From contig NZ_CP043661.1 in the NCBI RefSeq assembly GCF_014217565.1, forward strand, positions 1,240,001 to 1,304,000: 64,000 nucleotides of DNA, written 5' to 3'. Shown piece by piece: positions 33,868 to 43,428 of the stretch (position 1 is the first letter of the stretch; the number at the start of each line of letters is the position of its first letter). A program made the position numbers and the translations under genes. The notes under the pieces were generated by a model, which was not told the DNA's origin, did not search any database, and was given only the letters and a program-made list of their open reading frames with translations. This DNA comes from Kribbella qitaiheensis (lineage in GTDB: Bacteria > Actinomycetota > Actinomycetes > Propionibacteriales > Kribbellaceae).

Positions 33868-34239
33868 CTACATGGCAACCTCGTCGAGAGGAGGCGGTGG
33901 GTGCTGGCCGGCCGGCTCGGCGGCCATCCTGGCGAGCACGCGGGTGAGATCGCCGACGGCCGTGTGGAGCTGGCTCAGCAGCGACTCGTCGAGGGCCGGG
34001 CGGTCCTCGACGCCGAGATTCGCCAGGAAACGAGCATGGGTCTCCTCAGTGATCAGGTTGAGCGAAGTGTCGAGCGCCTCCTGCAGTTGTGGACTCGGCA
34101 CCATCTCTGGGCGCTCCCGCCACTTCGCAATCGTGCGCGGGGCGACGCCAAGGTGCTCGGCGAACGCCTCGTTGGTCAGCCGCATGGCTGCGCGCAGGGC
34201 GTGCGCATGCCGGCCCGTCCACTGGTCGATGACTGTCAT
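33868..34239 (-). CDS. Helix-turn-helix (XRE-type) regulator
   Basis: 123 residues starting at ATG 34239, with GAGGAG eight bases upstream. The HTH occupies about 8-55 (GRHAHALRAAMRLTNEAFAEHLGV, APRTIAKWRER). A helical segment follows and a proline-rich tail ends EVAM. Actinobacterial proteins of this kind often control small accessory modules. The likely partners are the genes between 34.4 and 35.4 kb, though none is directly coupled. Confidence 0.78.
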   Translation of the reverse strand: MTVIDQWTGRHAHALRAAMRLTNEAFAEHLGVAPRTIAKWRERPEMVPSPQLQEALDTSLNLITEETHARFLANLGVEDRPALDESLLSQLHTAVGDLTRVLARMAAEPAGQHPPPPLDEVAM

Positions 34240-34378
34240 CGGCTCGCTCCTCGCGATCTCGATCACTCCTTGCAATCAGATTACGGCGATCGAGTGACGA
34301 TTTGGTGCCTGTTCAGTGCCCTGTGGATACAGCTTCGGTTCATGGTCCGGGCGTGCGGACGGGCGTTGACTGTCGGGC

Positions 34379-34663
34379 ATGGACAAGATCAGCGGTAGAC
34401 AGACGGCGCTCCTGCAGCGACGTCATCTGAAAGTGGCGACCGCGCCTGGACCGCGTCGCTTCGAGTTGGTCCGGCACACCGACGTGTCCGGCGTGAGCGG
34501 CACCGGTGTGGTCGCCGAAGGCGTCGAGTGGTCCGACGGCACCGTCACCCTGCACTGGGGCGGCCGCTATCCCACCACCACGGTCTGGCAGGACGGTGTG
34601 GACGCCCTCCTCACCATCCACGGCCACCAAGGCGCCACCACCATCCGCTGGCTCGACACCTGA
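34379..34663 (+). CDS. Conserved small hypothetical protein
   Basis: 94 residues. The core DVSGVSGTGVVAEGVEWSDG, TVTLHWGGRYPTTTVWQDG and VDALLTIHGHQGATTIRW recurs as a short beta-rich domain in many actinobacterial accessory regions and phage-like segments, but no function is known. It is cytoplasmic with no signal peptide. It lies between an HTH gene and a CHAT-like protease gene. Confidence 0.65.
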   Translation: MDKISGRQTALLQRRHLKVATAPGPRRFELVRHTDVSGVSGTGVVAEGVEWSDGTVTLHWGGRYPTTTVWQDGVDALLTIHGHQGATTIRWLDT

Positions 34664-34723
34664 TCAGGTAGGGCCGGCGCCCAACCCTGCACCGACGCCG
34701 GTCCTACCTCTCGCCCTGCGGAG

Positions 34724-35353
34724 TCAGCCGGCCAGGGAACGGAGGGCTCGGCGGCTGGGGGTGAGGGTTACTGGTCTGTAGGGGCAGCGGGCGTCGGTGA
34801 GGGTTTCGTAGGCGCGGATCGCGCGTTGGGCGGCGTCCCAGCCTTGCTCGGCAGGGCTCTTGCCGAGACCGCGGTTGCGGATCAAGGCGCCGTAGAAGGC
34901 CGAGCAGAAGACGGTCGCTTCGTACCAGCCGATGACCGTGCTGGTGCCGATGTAGGTGATGTCGTCCTGCAGGCAGTCGCGGATCGCTCGCTGCCACTTG
35001 CCGATCCCCGTTTTGCAGCCGTCGGCGATGACGACGCCACTGGCGATCCCCCACTGACGGTCCAGAAACCAGTCCGCGAGGGCGGTCAGTGAAACCTGGG
35101 TCTCACCGTCCGTGCTGAGGAACGACGGCTCCTCGCTGTGGTCACCGTGTGCCATCACGTGCAGAACCGACGAAGGAGTGGTCAGGGCTGAGAACGCCGT
35201 CTCATGATCACGGGTCCGGACGAAGTTGACGTCGATCACGGGCCGGTTCCAGCCGGCGTTGATGTTGCTCGTGATGCCCTGGACGAACGTCATCGAGGCG
35301 TCGAACGAGCTGTCCAGACCAAGGTCCACCAGTGTGATCAGACGGTTTTTCAT
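34724..35353 (-). CDS. CHAT/caspase-like protease
   Basis: 209 residues. The arrangement VLHVMAHGD (His69) followed by GVVIADGCKTG (Cys113) fits the catalytic His-Cys dyad of clan CD caspase/CHAT proteases. The later YIGTSTVIGWYEATVFCSAFYGAL segment resembles the CHAT pattern with a helix after a strand. There is no sensor or effector domain fused, so the protein is a stand-alone core. CHAT and caspase-like enzymes commonly serve in bacterial defence or programmed cell death. The dyad assignment is by eye; no partner sensor is visible, although the HTH and the Wadjet-like relic lie nearby. Confidence 0.55.
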   Translation of the reverse strand: MKNRLITLVDLGLDSSFDASMTFVQGITSNINAGWNRPVIDVNFVRTRDHETAFSALTTPSSVLHVMAHGDHSEEPSFLSTDGETQVSLTALADWFLDRQWGIASGVVIADGCKTGIGKWQRAIRDCLQDDITYIGTSTVIGWYEATVFCSAFYGALIRNRGLGKSPAEQGWDAAQRAIRAYETLTDARCPYRPVTLTPSRRALRSLAG

Positions 35354-35406
35354 CGCCCACCCCTTCGCCTGCCGGCCCCCGCCTCCGAGGGGTCCCGGAA
35401 CCCATC

Positions 35407-36288
35407 ATGACCCAGCCCGGCGACAGTTTCCGCCCGAGGTCCACATACCGTTGCAGGCATGGAAACCCTCTCGCTCCTACCGTCACGCTGAGCAACGGAA
35501 CGGCCGTGCCACGGCTTGGTCTGGGCACCTCACCGATGAACGACGCGGATGCCGAGCGCGCCGTCGTACAGGCTCTCGAGGTCGGTTATCGCCTGATCGA
35601 CACGGCGGAGAACTACCGCAACGAGGTTGGCGTCGGGCGTGCGCTGAAGGGAGTGGCGCGCGATGAGGTGTTCGTGACGTCCAAGTTCAACAAGCGCTGG
35701 CACAGCGTGGACGGCGCCCGGGCCGCGTTCGAGGCGAGCGCCGAGCGGCTGGGGTTGGAGTACCTCGACCTACTCCTGATCCACTGGCCCAACCCGGACC
35801 AGGATCAGTACGTCGATGCCTGGCGCGGCCTGATCGCGCTGCGCGAGGCCGGCCTTGTCCGCGCGATCGGTACGTCGAACTTCAAGCCGACCCACCTGCA
35901 GCGGTTGATCGACGAGACCGGGGTCGCACCCGAGGTGAACCAGATCCAGCTGAGCCCGCTGTGGACCAAGCAGGAGAACCGCGACTTCCACGCCAACCAT
36001 GGCATCATCACGCAGGCTTGGAGCCCGCTGGGCAACGGCAGGGGCCTCCTGGACAACCCGACCGTCACTGCGATCGCGGCCGCCCACGACAAGACGCCGG
36101 CCCAGATCGTGCTCCGCTGGGAGATCCAACTGAACGCAGTACCGATCCCCAAGTCCTCCAACCCCACCCGCCTCGCCCAGAACCTCGCCGTCTTCGACTT
36201 CACCCTCACCGACGCCGAGATGGCGACCCTGTCCGCCCTCAACGGAACAGCCTCCACCCCCGCCGACTCCGACCGCTTCGGCCACTAG
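35407..36288 (+). CDS. Aldo/keto reductase
   Basis: About 280 residues with the AKR signature VGYRLIDTAENYRNE, LDLLLIHWPNP, LVRAIGTSNF and VNQIQLSPLW; the catalytic Asp/Tyr/Lys/His set is present (D in LIDTAENY, Y in ENY, K in TSKFN, H in LLIHW). The C-terminal IPKSSNPTRLAQN binds NADPH. The start is uncertain: ATG 35407 has a weak ribosome site and an unusual proline/arginine leader, and the fold begins only at PTVTLSNG. The gene converges on jetD with overlapping stops. Confidence 0.9.
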   Translation: MTQPGDSFRPRSTYRCRHGNPLAPTVTLSNGTAVPRLGLGTSPMNDADAERAVVQALEVGYRLIDTAENYRNEVGVGRALKGVARDEVFVTSKFNKRWHSVDGARAAFEASAERLGLEYLDLLLIHWPNPDQDQYVDAWRGLIALREAGLVRAIGTSNFKPTHLQRLIDETGVAPEVNQIQLSPLWTKQENRDFHANHGIITQAWSPLGNGRGLLDNPTVTAIAAAHDKTPAQIVLRWEIQLNAVPIPKSSNPTRLAQNLAVFDFTLTDAEMATLSALNGTASTPADSDRFGH

Positions 36289-37154
36289 CCCGTACTACGG
36301 GACGCCGCCACCGCTGGCTCGCGAAGTTCGGTCAGTAGCGTGGGGAGAACGGACTCCTCGTGAACAGCCAGCCCATTCAGGCGCATCGCGGCGCCGAGTT
36401 CCGCATCCCAGCTCGGTTCGGTCGGGGGATCGAGAAGCTCCGGGCTGCCTGGTTGCAGTCCTGCTTCGTAGTTGGCGGCAGTCATCAGCCACGGCACCAC
36501 CGAGAAACGAGCAACCAAACGATTCGCGATCGCTATGCCGGCCCAGTCGAAATCGCCGTGATAGCGGAGTCGCGCGGCCGGCACCAACCGCTCCAGCACC
36601 GTCGTGACCACCGTGTTCGGCTCACCAGAGGTGCAGACGACCAGTCGGTGACCGCCGAAGGTCTCCGCGATAGCCTCGAGCACCCGCGGGTTCTCGCAGA
36701 CCAGCACCGGCTCCCCGCGCGGCAGGCTCAGCTCGCAGTGCCGCAGATCCCACGCCGTCAGATGGACCGGATCACCCGCATCGGCAGCCAGCCGCAGGCG
36801 GTGCGAGACCCGGTCCTCACCGTCAGGACGGAGCCCCAGCGTGAGACAGGTCGCCGAGATGAGGTCGGGCGTCACGCCGTAGGCCTGCCACAGTTCTCGC
36901 CGCTCCCCCGCCGCTGATGGCAAGGTGCGGCCACTCGCCGCCGCCAGCCCACGCAGTACGACGAGATGCAGGAGGCGGTCTTCATCCAAGGCGTGTGCGT
37001 CTCCGAGCAGCTTCGCGCCCAGTTCGACGCGGGAGCGAGGCTGGAATTCCGTAGTCACTGCCGTCAGGACCTTGGCGGCAGCGGTGATGACTTGGAGCCC
37101 GTCGGATCGATTCGTCAACTCCCCGGTCGTCGGACTCGTCGAACCACCGGGCAA
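36285..37154 (-). pseudogene. Truncated jetD-like DUF2399 (TIGR02679) protein
   Basis: The minus-strand frame shows a DUF2399/Toprim C-terminal half: LVCENPRVLEAIAETFGG, VVCTSGEPNT, LRYHGDFDWAGIAIANRLV, where the E of CENP and the DxD of DFDWAG are the metal-binding Toprim positions. The region upstream to about residue 20 (ITAAAKVLTAV, RVELGAKLLGDAHALD) belongs to the same family. Full DUF2399 proteins are about 400 residues; about 270 remain, and the N-terminal third and promoter are missing. The frame begins inside the 3' end of the jetA-like gene, so an internal deletion joined the two. This is the nuclease subunit of a type III Wadjet-like locus. Confidence 0.7.
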
Positions 37155-38118
37155 GGTTCAGCAGGTCGCCGTACCGGCTCTGCTCCCTGTCGGCGCGACC
37201 GGCCAGCCGACGGAGGTTCACCAGCAGCGAGCGCATCGCGTCGGTGGCCAGGGCGCGCACGTGATCCGCGTCCGAACCGCGGCCGGACGATCCGACGAAC
37301 CAGGCGTGCAGACTGGCCCAGTCCTCGGGCTCGAGGCCCATGGCCCGCTTCGCCTGGATCCCATCAACGCCGATGAGGCGCTGGCCGGCATTCGCCCGGG
37401 CACACAACTCGGGCACGTGAGTCTCGACCGCCCTGAGGCGGTCGGCGATCTGCGGCATATGACGGGAGATCTCGTCCACGAACCGCTGCAAATAGTCCAG
37501 CAACGCACCCTTGAAGGCCTCGAACTCCTCACGTCCTAGGTCGTATCGGCTCAGCACTTGGGACAGATACGTGTAGAACTGCCGGGTCGATGCGACAAGC
37601 GTCTCGAACTGCGCGAACAGGGTGACGATCTGACGGGCCAGCTCGTCGCTGTCGATCTCGCTCAGGGCAGGGCCGGTCAGACCGTCGAGGGCGTTCAGAC
37701 CTGCCAGTACGCCGCCGAGCATCTCACTGGAGACCTCCCGGGCGGCATCCGTGTGCCCCAGCAACTCCTCGACCTGGCGATGCACCAGTTCGCCGCGCTG
37801 GGTGAGCTGGTAGCGAGCACGATTGGAGAGGTACTCCTTGACACTGCGCGCCTCTGTCTCGCGCGGACTGCGGGCCAGGTTGCCGTGCTCGACCAGGTAG
37901 GACAACCGCGCGTCAACCGTGTCCGGATCCAGCTCGACTCCTCGCTCGGCCAAACGCTCGGCGACCTCAGCGGCGGACTGGTCGGACAAGAAACCACTGA
38001 TGCCACCGGTAAACAGCCGCATCATGGCGACATAACCCGCCGCCTCATCGTTGACGGCGTACCGAAGGGCACCGAGCGTCAATCGCTCGGCGGAACTGAA
38101 AGTCGGCTCGCCCGGCAC
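36982..38118 (-). pseudogene. 3'-truncated jetA-like DUF2397 (TIGR02677) protein
   Basis: 378 residues in frame from ATG 38118. Residues 1 to about 325 are characteristic DUF2397/TIGR02677, the MukF-like kleisin subunit of type III Wadjet (MPGEPTFSSAERLTLGALRYAV, YVAMMRLFTGG, HVRALATDAMRSLLVNLRRLAG, SRYGDLLNLARWFDESDD). After ARWFDESDD the sequence loses family character, because from about 37,120 the DNA encodes the jetD remainder in another frame; family members normally extend to about 500 residues. The MukE-like (DUF2398) and MukB/SMC-like (TIGR02680) genes expected between them are absent. The junction lies at about 37,090-37,125. Confidence 0.72.
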
Positions 38119-38546
38119 GCTGCAGAGCCCAACGGCAGTCGTAGACAGTTCCGCCTCACGCAGTCACCGTCCCCTCGTACGCAACCCCCGTCCGAAGGGA
38201 TACAGGCGGGTTGTAGCCGGGGTCGCCCACGTTGATCGGCTCCTGGTCCGCAGCACGCGGCCAACTGTGCGACAACTGGCCGGTGAACGGCCTGTCACCG
38301 AGCAGTACGTCGGCCACTCCTTCACCCTGCGATCCCTGTTGCGCTCAACGGTTGTCAGGACTTCTCCCGATGTGGTCAGACGACTGAGGCGCCCTCGCCG
38401 GGTGATGACTAGTTACGCGCTAAGAACCGTCCGCCGACACTTCCCTTCCTGGCGAAGGTTCTCGACGAAGCGAACAGATCTAGACGCGCTGCGGCCCCCG
38501 GGGGATGTGGGAAGTTCCCGGGGGCCGTGGCGCTATCAATTGGGGG
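38119..38546. other. Gene-free region with nrdJ terminator
   Basis: 428 bp between the jetA-like start and the nrdJ stop. It contains the nrdJ terminator hairpin at 38492-38527 and presumably the promoter of the jetA-like gene. Nothing else is recognised. Confidence 0.5.
38492..38527 (-). terminator. Terminator after nrdJ
   Basis: CGGCCCCCGGG (38492-38502) pairs with CCCGGGGGCCG (38517-38527) around a 14-nt loop, 20 bases after the nrdJ stop. Confidence 0.7.
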
Positions 38547-41426
38547 TTAGCTGCAGCCGGAGGTGCTGCCGCAGCCTTCGCAGACGTAGCAGGAGCCGGA
38601 CGGGCGCATCTTGGTGCCGCAGGTGAAGCACAGGGGTGCGTCGACTGAGGTGCCGGTGATGAGCTCGAACATTTCTGCTGTGGTGCGGACCTCGGAGGTG
38701 TCGAGCGGCTTGGCGCCGGCCTCTTCCACCGTGGGCTTGTCGGCGACCGGCTCGACGGCCTTCAGGGACTCCGCCTCGGAGACCTCTACCGGCGCTTCGT
38801 ACGAACCGGTGTCGAGCTGGCGGGAGCGCTCATCGGCCGAGTAGATGCCGAGGGCGGAGCGCTCGTCGAAGGACAGGTGGTCCAGCGCCAGGCGGCGGAA
38901 GATGTAGTCCATGATCGACTGCGCCATCCGCACGTCCGGGTCGTCGGTCAGACCGGCCGGCTCGAACTTCAGGTTGGTGAACTTCTGGACGTACGTCTCC
39001 AGCGGCACACCGTGCTGCAGGGCGATCGAGATCGCGATCGAGAAGGCGTCCATCACCCCGGCCAGGGTCGACCCCTGCTTGCCCATCTTCAGGAAGACCT
39101 CGCCCAGACCGTCGTCCGGGTAGGAGCCGGCGGTCATGTAACCCTCCGCGCCACCGACACTGAACGACGTGGTCCGCGACGGACGCGACTTCGGCAGGCG
39201 CTTGCGCGTCGGCCGGTACTCGATGATCTTCTCGATCACCGGCTCGGCGGCCGCGGCCTCGGCAGCGGCGCTGGCCTTGGCGGACTTGGAGTCCGACAGC
39301 GGCTGGCCCACCTTGCAGTTGTCGCGGTAGACGGCCAGTGCCTTCAGGCCGAGCTTCCAGCCCTGGAAGTAGACATCCGCGATCTCCTCGACGGTCGCCG
39401 TCTCCGGCAGGTTGACCGTCTTGGAGATGGCGCCGGACAGGAACGGCTGCGCGGCCGCCATCATCCGGACGTGGCCCATCGGCTTGATCGACCGCTCGCC
39501 CATCGCGGTGTCGAAGACCTCGTAGTGCTCGGTCTTCAGCCCCGGAGCGCCGACCACGTGGCCGTGCTCGGAGATGTACTCGACGATCGCCTCGATCGTC
39601 TCCTCGGTGTAGCCGTACTTGCGCAGCGCCCGCGGCACCGTCTGGTTGACGATCTGCATCGAGCCGCCGCCGACCAGCTTCTTGAACTTGACCAGCGAGA
39701 AGTCCGGCTCGATACCGGTCGTGTCGCAGTCCATCATGAAGCCGATCGTGCCGGTCGGTGCCAGCACCGAGGCCTGCGCGTTGCGCCAGCCGTTCTTCGC
39801 GCCGATCTTCAGGACGCCGTCCCAGGCCGCCGTGGCGTGCTTGTGGACGTCCTTGTCGATCTCGTCGAGGGTGCGGATCGCGTCGTTGGCCGCGGCGTGC
39901 TTGCGCATCACCCGGGCGTGCGCTTCCTTGTTCCGCTCGAAGCCGTCGTACGGGCCGACGACTGCGGCGAGCTCTGCCGACCGCTTGTACGACGTACCGG
40001 TCATCAGGGAGGTGATAGCGCCCGCCAGCGCGCGACCACCGTCTGAGTCGTAGGCGTGTCCGGTCGCCATCAGCAGCGCGCCGAGGTTGGCGTAGCCGAT
40101 GCCGAGCTGACGGTAGGCGCGGGTGGTGTCGCCGATCGCCTCGGTCGGGAAGTCCGCGAAGCAGATCGAGATGTCCATCGCGGTGATGATCAGCTCGACG
40201 GACTTGACGAAGTTCGCCGAGTCGAAGGTGTCGTCGTCCTTCAGGAACTTCATCAGGTTCAGCGAAGCGAGGTTGCAGGACGAGTTGTCCAGGTGCATGT
40301 ACTCCGAGCACGGGTTGGACGCGGTGATCCGGCCCGTCTCCGGCGTCGTGTGCCAGTCGTTGATGGTGTCGTCGTACTGCAGACCCGGGTCGGCGCAGGC
40401 CCAGGCGGCGTGGCTGATCTTGTCGAACAGCTCGCGGGCGTCGACGGTCTCGATCACCGAGTTGTCGATCCGGGCCCGCAGACCGAACGAGTCCTTCTCC
40501 TCGACCGCGCGCATGAACTCGTCGGTCACCCGGACCGAGTTGTTCGCGTTCTGGTACTGCACCGAGGTGATGTCGCGGCCACCGAGGTCCATGTCGTACC
40601 CGGCGTCGCGGAGGACGCGGATCTTGTCCTCCTCGCGCATCTTGGTCTCGACGAACTCCTCGATGTCCGGGTGGTCGACGTCCAGCACGACCATCTTGGC
40701 CGCGCGCCGGGTGGCGCCACCGGACTTGATCGTCCCTGCCGACGCGTCCGCGCCGCGCATGAAGCTGACCGGGCCGGAGGCCGTCCCGCCGGACGACTGC
40801 AGCAGCTCCTTGGAGGAGCGGATCCGGGACAGGTTCAGACCGGCACCGGAGCCGCCCTTGAAGATCAGGCCCTCTTCCTTGTACCAGTTCAGGATCGAGT
40901 CCATCGAGTCGTCGACGGCGAGGATGAAGCAGGCCGACACCTGCTGCGGGGACGACGTACCGACGTTGAACCAGACCGGCGAGTTGAAGCTGAAGTACTG
41001 GTGCAGCAGCATCCAGGTCAGCTCGTGCTCGAACACCTCGGCGTCCGCGTCGGTGGCGAAGTACCCGTGCTCCTCGCCGGCCTTGCGGTAGGTCTTGACC
41101 ACCCGGTCGAGCAGTTGCTTGAGGCTCCACTCGCGGTTGTCGTGACCGACGGCACCGCGGAAGTACTTGGTGGTGACGATCGTGGAGGCGTTCACGCTCC
41201 AGTAGTCCGGGTACTCGACCCCGCGCTGCTCGAAGACGGTCTCACCGGTCTTCCAGTTCTGCTGCACGACGTCGCGACGCTCCCACGTCACCTCGTCGTA
41301 CGGGTGAATGCCCTCGGTCGTGAAGATGCGATCGATGGTGAGTCCTGCCGGGGCGTTCTTGCCCCGGCGGAACCCGGCCGTCGACCTCTTGGTCGACCCC
41401 GAATGGCCGGTCACCGTCTCTGTCAT
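38547..41426 (-). CDS. nrdJ: Class II (adenosylcobalamin-dependent) ribonucleotide reductase
   Basis: 959 residues from ATG 41426 (GAGGAG six bases upstream). It reduces ribonucleoside diphosphates using coenzyme B12. Visible are the active-site region FNVGTSSPQQVSACFIL, the NPCSEYMHLDNSSCNLASLN segment with the radical-bearing Cys and Glu/Asn, and the ATP-binding TGTIGFMMDCDTTGIEP stretch. The C-terminal redox tail CYVCEGCGSTSGCS is typical of the long actinobacterial NrdJ form. nrdR lies directly upstream in the same direction, giving the classical nrdR-nrdJ operon. Confidence 0.97.
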   Translation of the reverse strand: MTETVTGHSGSTKRSTAGFRRGKNAPAGLTIDRIFTTEGIHPYDEVTWERRDVVQQNWKTGETVFEQRGVEYPDYWSVNASTIVTTKYFRGAVGHDNREWSLKQLLDRVVKTYRKAGEEHGYFATDADAEVFEHELTWMLLHQYFSFNSPVWFNVGTSSPQQVSACFILAVDDSMDSILNWYKEEGLIFKGGSGAGLNLSRIRSSKELLQSSGGTASGPVSFMRGADASAGTIKSGGATRRAAKMVVLDVDHPDIEEFVETKMREEDKIRVLRDAGYDMDLGGRDITSVQYQNANNSVRVTDEFMRAVEEKDSFGLRARIDNSVIETVDARELFDKISHAAWACADPGLQYDDTINDWHTTPETGRITASNPCSEYMHLDNSSCNLASLNLMKFLKDDDTFDSANFVKSVELIITAMDISICFADFPTEAIGDTTRAYRQLGIGYANLGALLMATGHAYDSDGGRALAGAITSLMTGTSYKRSAELAAVVGPYDGFERNKEAHARVMRKHAAANDAIRTLDEIDKDVHKHATAAWDGVLKIGAKNGWRNAQASVLAPTGTIGFMMDCDTTGIEPDFSLVKFKKLVGGGSMQIVNQTVPRALRKYGYTEETIEAIVEYISEHGHVVGAPGLKTEHYEVFDTAMGERSIKPMGHVRMMAAAQPFLSGAISKTVNLPETATVEEIADVYFQGWKLGLKALAVYRDNCKVGQPLSDSKSAKASAAAEAAAAEPVIEKIIEYRPTRKRLPKSRPSRTTSFSVGGAEGYMTAGSYPDDGLGEVFLKMGKQGSTLAGVMDAFSIAISIALQHGVPLETYVQKFTNLKFEPAGLTDDPDVRMAQSIMDYIFRRLALDHLSFDERSALGIYSADERSRQLDTGSYEAPVEVSEAESLKAVEPVADKPTVEEAGAKPLDTSEVRTTAEMFELITGTSVDAPLCFTCGTKMRPSGSCYVCEGCGSTSGCS

Positions 41427-41532
41427 GGTTGCTCCTCGCCCTGTGTCTGCGGTCTGTCGGGACCGCCCCGTTGAGTCCTGCCCGTACTGCGACTGCCGGT
41501 ACTGCGTGTTGCTTGTCGTGCTGATCCCCGAT

Positions 41533-42024
41533 TTATGTCTGTGGTGTGCCGTGCGGAGTCGGCTCGGTGCCCTCGGGCTCCTTCTCGGCCCGCAGCAGCG
41601 CGATCTCGGTCTCGAAGTCGTCGGCCGACTCGAACTGCCGGTAGACACTGGCGAACCGCAGGTACGCGACCTCGTCCAGCTCCCGCAGCGGTCCGAGGAT
41701 CGCCAGTCCGACCTCGTGCGCGGGCACCTCCGGCGAACCGCCGCCCTTGAGCGCGTCCTCCACCCGCTGCCCCAGCCGGGCCAGCGCGTCCACGTCCACC
41801 GGCCGGCCCTTGCAGGCCTTGCCCACGCCCCTGATCACCTTCTCGCGGCTGAACGGCTCGGTCGCGCCGGAGCGCTTCACGACCGTCAGCTGCATCTGCT
41901 CGACGGTGGTGAACCGCTTCTCGCAGACCGGGCACTGCCGGCGGCGGCGGATCGCTCCGCCGTCCTCGGCGACCCGGCTGTCGACGACCCGGGAGTCCAC
42001 GTGCCGGCAGTACGGACAGTGCAT
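41533..42024 (-). CDS. nrdR: Transcriptional repressor NrdR
   Basis: 163 residues. The N-terminal zinc ribbon is CPYC ... CPVC (residues 3-6, 31-34), then RFTTVEQM and the ATP-cone domain [19 protein letters not shown] ... [12 protein letters not shown]. NrdR binds NrdR boxes when the ATP-cone holds dATP/ATP and represses ribonucleotide reductase genes. It sits about 105 nt upstream of nrdJ, with which it presumably forms a feedback operon. The C-terminal tail after about 145 is acidic and specific to actinobacteria. Confidence 0.97.
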   Translation of the reverse strand: MHCPYCRHVDSRVVDSRVAEDGGAIRRRRQCPVCEKRFTTVEQMQLTVVKRSGATEPFSREKVIRGVGKACKGRPVDVDALARLGQRVEDALKGGGSPEVPAHEVGLAILGPLRELDEVAYLRFASVYRQFESADDFETEIALLRAEKEPEGTEPTPHGTPQT

Positions 42025-42360
42025 GTCGGATCACTCCTCCCGAGCGGTCCACCCTCGCTTCCAGGGGTGGATCTGTGGATCGATCTGGGGACAACTTGTG
42101 TATGACCTGTGAGTAACCAACCACTACCTGTGGAGAACTACAGGCGTGTAACTACTACATCTAGGGATGCTACGTCCGGGCTCCGACAGTTTGCAAGAAC
42201 GCCCGAATCTCGCGCGCGTCTCCTTGTTCCAACACTCGCGCGACCCCGTGTAGTCCCGCGTGGCGCCCGCACGAAGGCCTTTCGGAGGAGCAAACTACGC
42301 CAGGCCGACAGGTCCCCCCGGCAGGCTCTGCGGACCGCTGGGATGAGCGAGGATGTCGGC
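42025..42360. promoter_or_regulatory. nrdR / nucleoside hydrolase divergent region with NrdR-box-like site
   Basis: 336 bp without a gene. CTACTACATCTAGGGA at 42152-42167 weakly resembles the NrdR-box consensus (about 10 of 16 positions). No clear second box at the usual 15-16-bp helical spacing was identified by eye, so this is only a candidate operator. Confidence 0.3.
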
Positions 42361-43311
42361 ATGAAACCGGTCATCCTCGACGTCGACACCGGGCTCGACG
42401 ACGCCTGCGCGCTGCTGCTCGCCGCCCGCCATCCGGACCTCGAACTGCTGGCGGTGACCTGCGTCGGCGGCAACGTCGGTCTGGACCAGGTCGTCGTCAA
42501 CACCCTCACCGTTCTCGAAGCAGCCGGCCGCCCGGACGTCCCGGTGGCTCGCGGAGCCGCCACACCGCTCCTGCAGCCGGTACGGGCCGCGCCGCATGTC
42601 CACGGCGTCGATGGACTCGGCAACCTCGACTGGCCCCGATCAACCCGTACTACGGACCCGCGGCACGCTGTCGAACTGCTCCGCGACGTACTGCTCGAGG
42701 CCGCCCGGACCGGCGACAAGGCGACGCTGATCCCGCTGGCGCCGATGACCAACATCGCGTTGCTGCTGAGGACCTATCCCGAAGCGGCCGCCGGACTGGC
42801 CGAGATCGTCTTCATGGGCGGCGCGGCCGGGATCGGCAACGCCACCGCCTCGGCGGAGTTCAACATCTGGACCGACCCGGAGGCCGCCGCGATCGTGCTG
42901 GCGGCGGCGGGCGAACTCGGCGTACCGGTCACCATGTACGGCCTCGATGTGTTCTACGACGTCAAGATCACGCTCGACGAGGCACGCGACTTGAAGGGAT
43001 CTCCGTCGGCCGACCTGGCCCGCGCCCTGATCGAGAAGCGGAGCGAGCTGTACGGCGCGGAGGGCGCGAGCATCGGGGACGGCGGGGCTGTGTGCGCCGT
43101 GATCGACCCCGCCGGCCTGACCACGCAGGCGTTCCCGCTCCGGGTCGAGCTGTCCGGCAGTTGGTCGAGGGGACGCACGATCGTCGACACCCGGGACTGG
43201 ACCCAGGACCTGAGCAGCGATCCGTACGGCGCGGCGCCGACCGTGGTGCAGGTGGCTACCGCGGTTGACGCGCGCAGCTACGCGGATCTCTGGTTGCGCA
43301 CGGTCGGCTGA
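42361..43311 (+). CDS. Nucleoside hydrolase (IUNH family)
   Basis: 316 residues. The N-terminal DVDTGLDDACALLLA is the calcium-binding DxDxxxDD signature. VTCVGGNVGLDQVVVNTL, IPLAPMTNIALLL and AEFNIWTDPEAA are the other conserved blocks. The enzyme hydrolyses nucleosides to base and ribose for salvage. ATG 42361 follows GCGAGGATGTCGGC, whose GAGGA is at good distance; the upstream ATG at 42343 lacks one. It is divergent from nrdR, with which it may share purine/pyrimidine-related control. Confidence 0.93.
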   Translation: MKPVILDVDTGLDDACALLLAARHPDLELLAVTCVGGNVGLDQVVVNTLTVLEAAGRPDVPVARGAATPLLQPVRAAPHVHGVDGLGNLDWPRSTRTTDPRHAVELLRDVLLEAARTGDKATLIPLAPMTNIALLLRTYPEAAAGLAEIVFMGGAAGIGNATASAEFNIWTDPEAAAIVLAAAGELGVPVTMYGLDVFYDVKITLDEARDLKGSPSADLARALIEKRSELYGAEGASIGDGGAVCAVIDPAGLTTQAFPLRVELSGSWSRGRTIVDTRDWTQDLSSDPYGAAPTVVQVATAVDARSYADLWLRTVG

Positions 43312-43428
43312 CTGTCCGGCCGATAGCCCGGTCGAAAAGCGGTTGTCCGGAATCGGCCATTCCGGTTGTCCGGCCGAGGCACGCGTGGTTGGGTGGTAAG
43401 CGCTTGCCCACCTGCTCAGGGAGCGCTT

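Noticed and set aside
36289..36301. CCCGTACTACGGG palindrome between the aldo/keto reductase and jetD
   Set aside because: The arms are only 6 bp with a one-base centre, so no real hairpin; similar CGTACTACG strings occur throughout.
37090..37125. jetA/jetD junction as another GGCC-type frameshift
   Set aside because: No single-base change joins the two readings, and the expected middle genes are missing, so it is a deletion.
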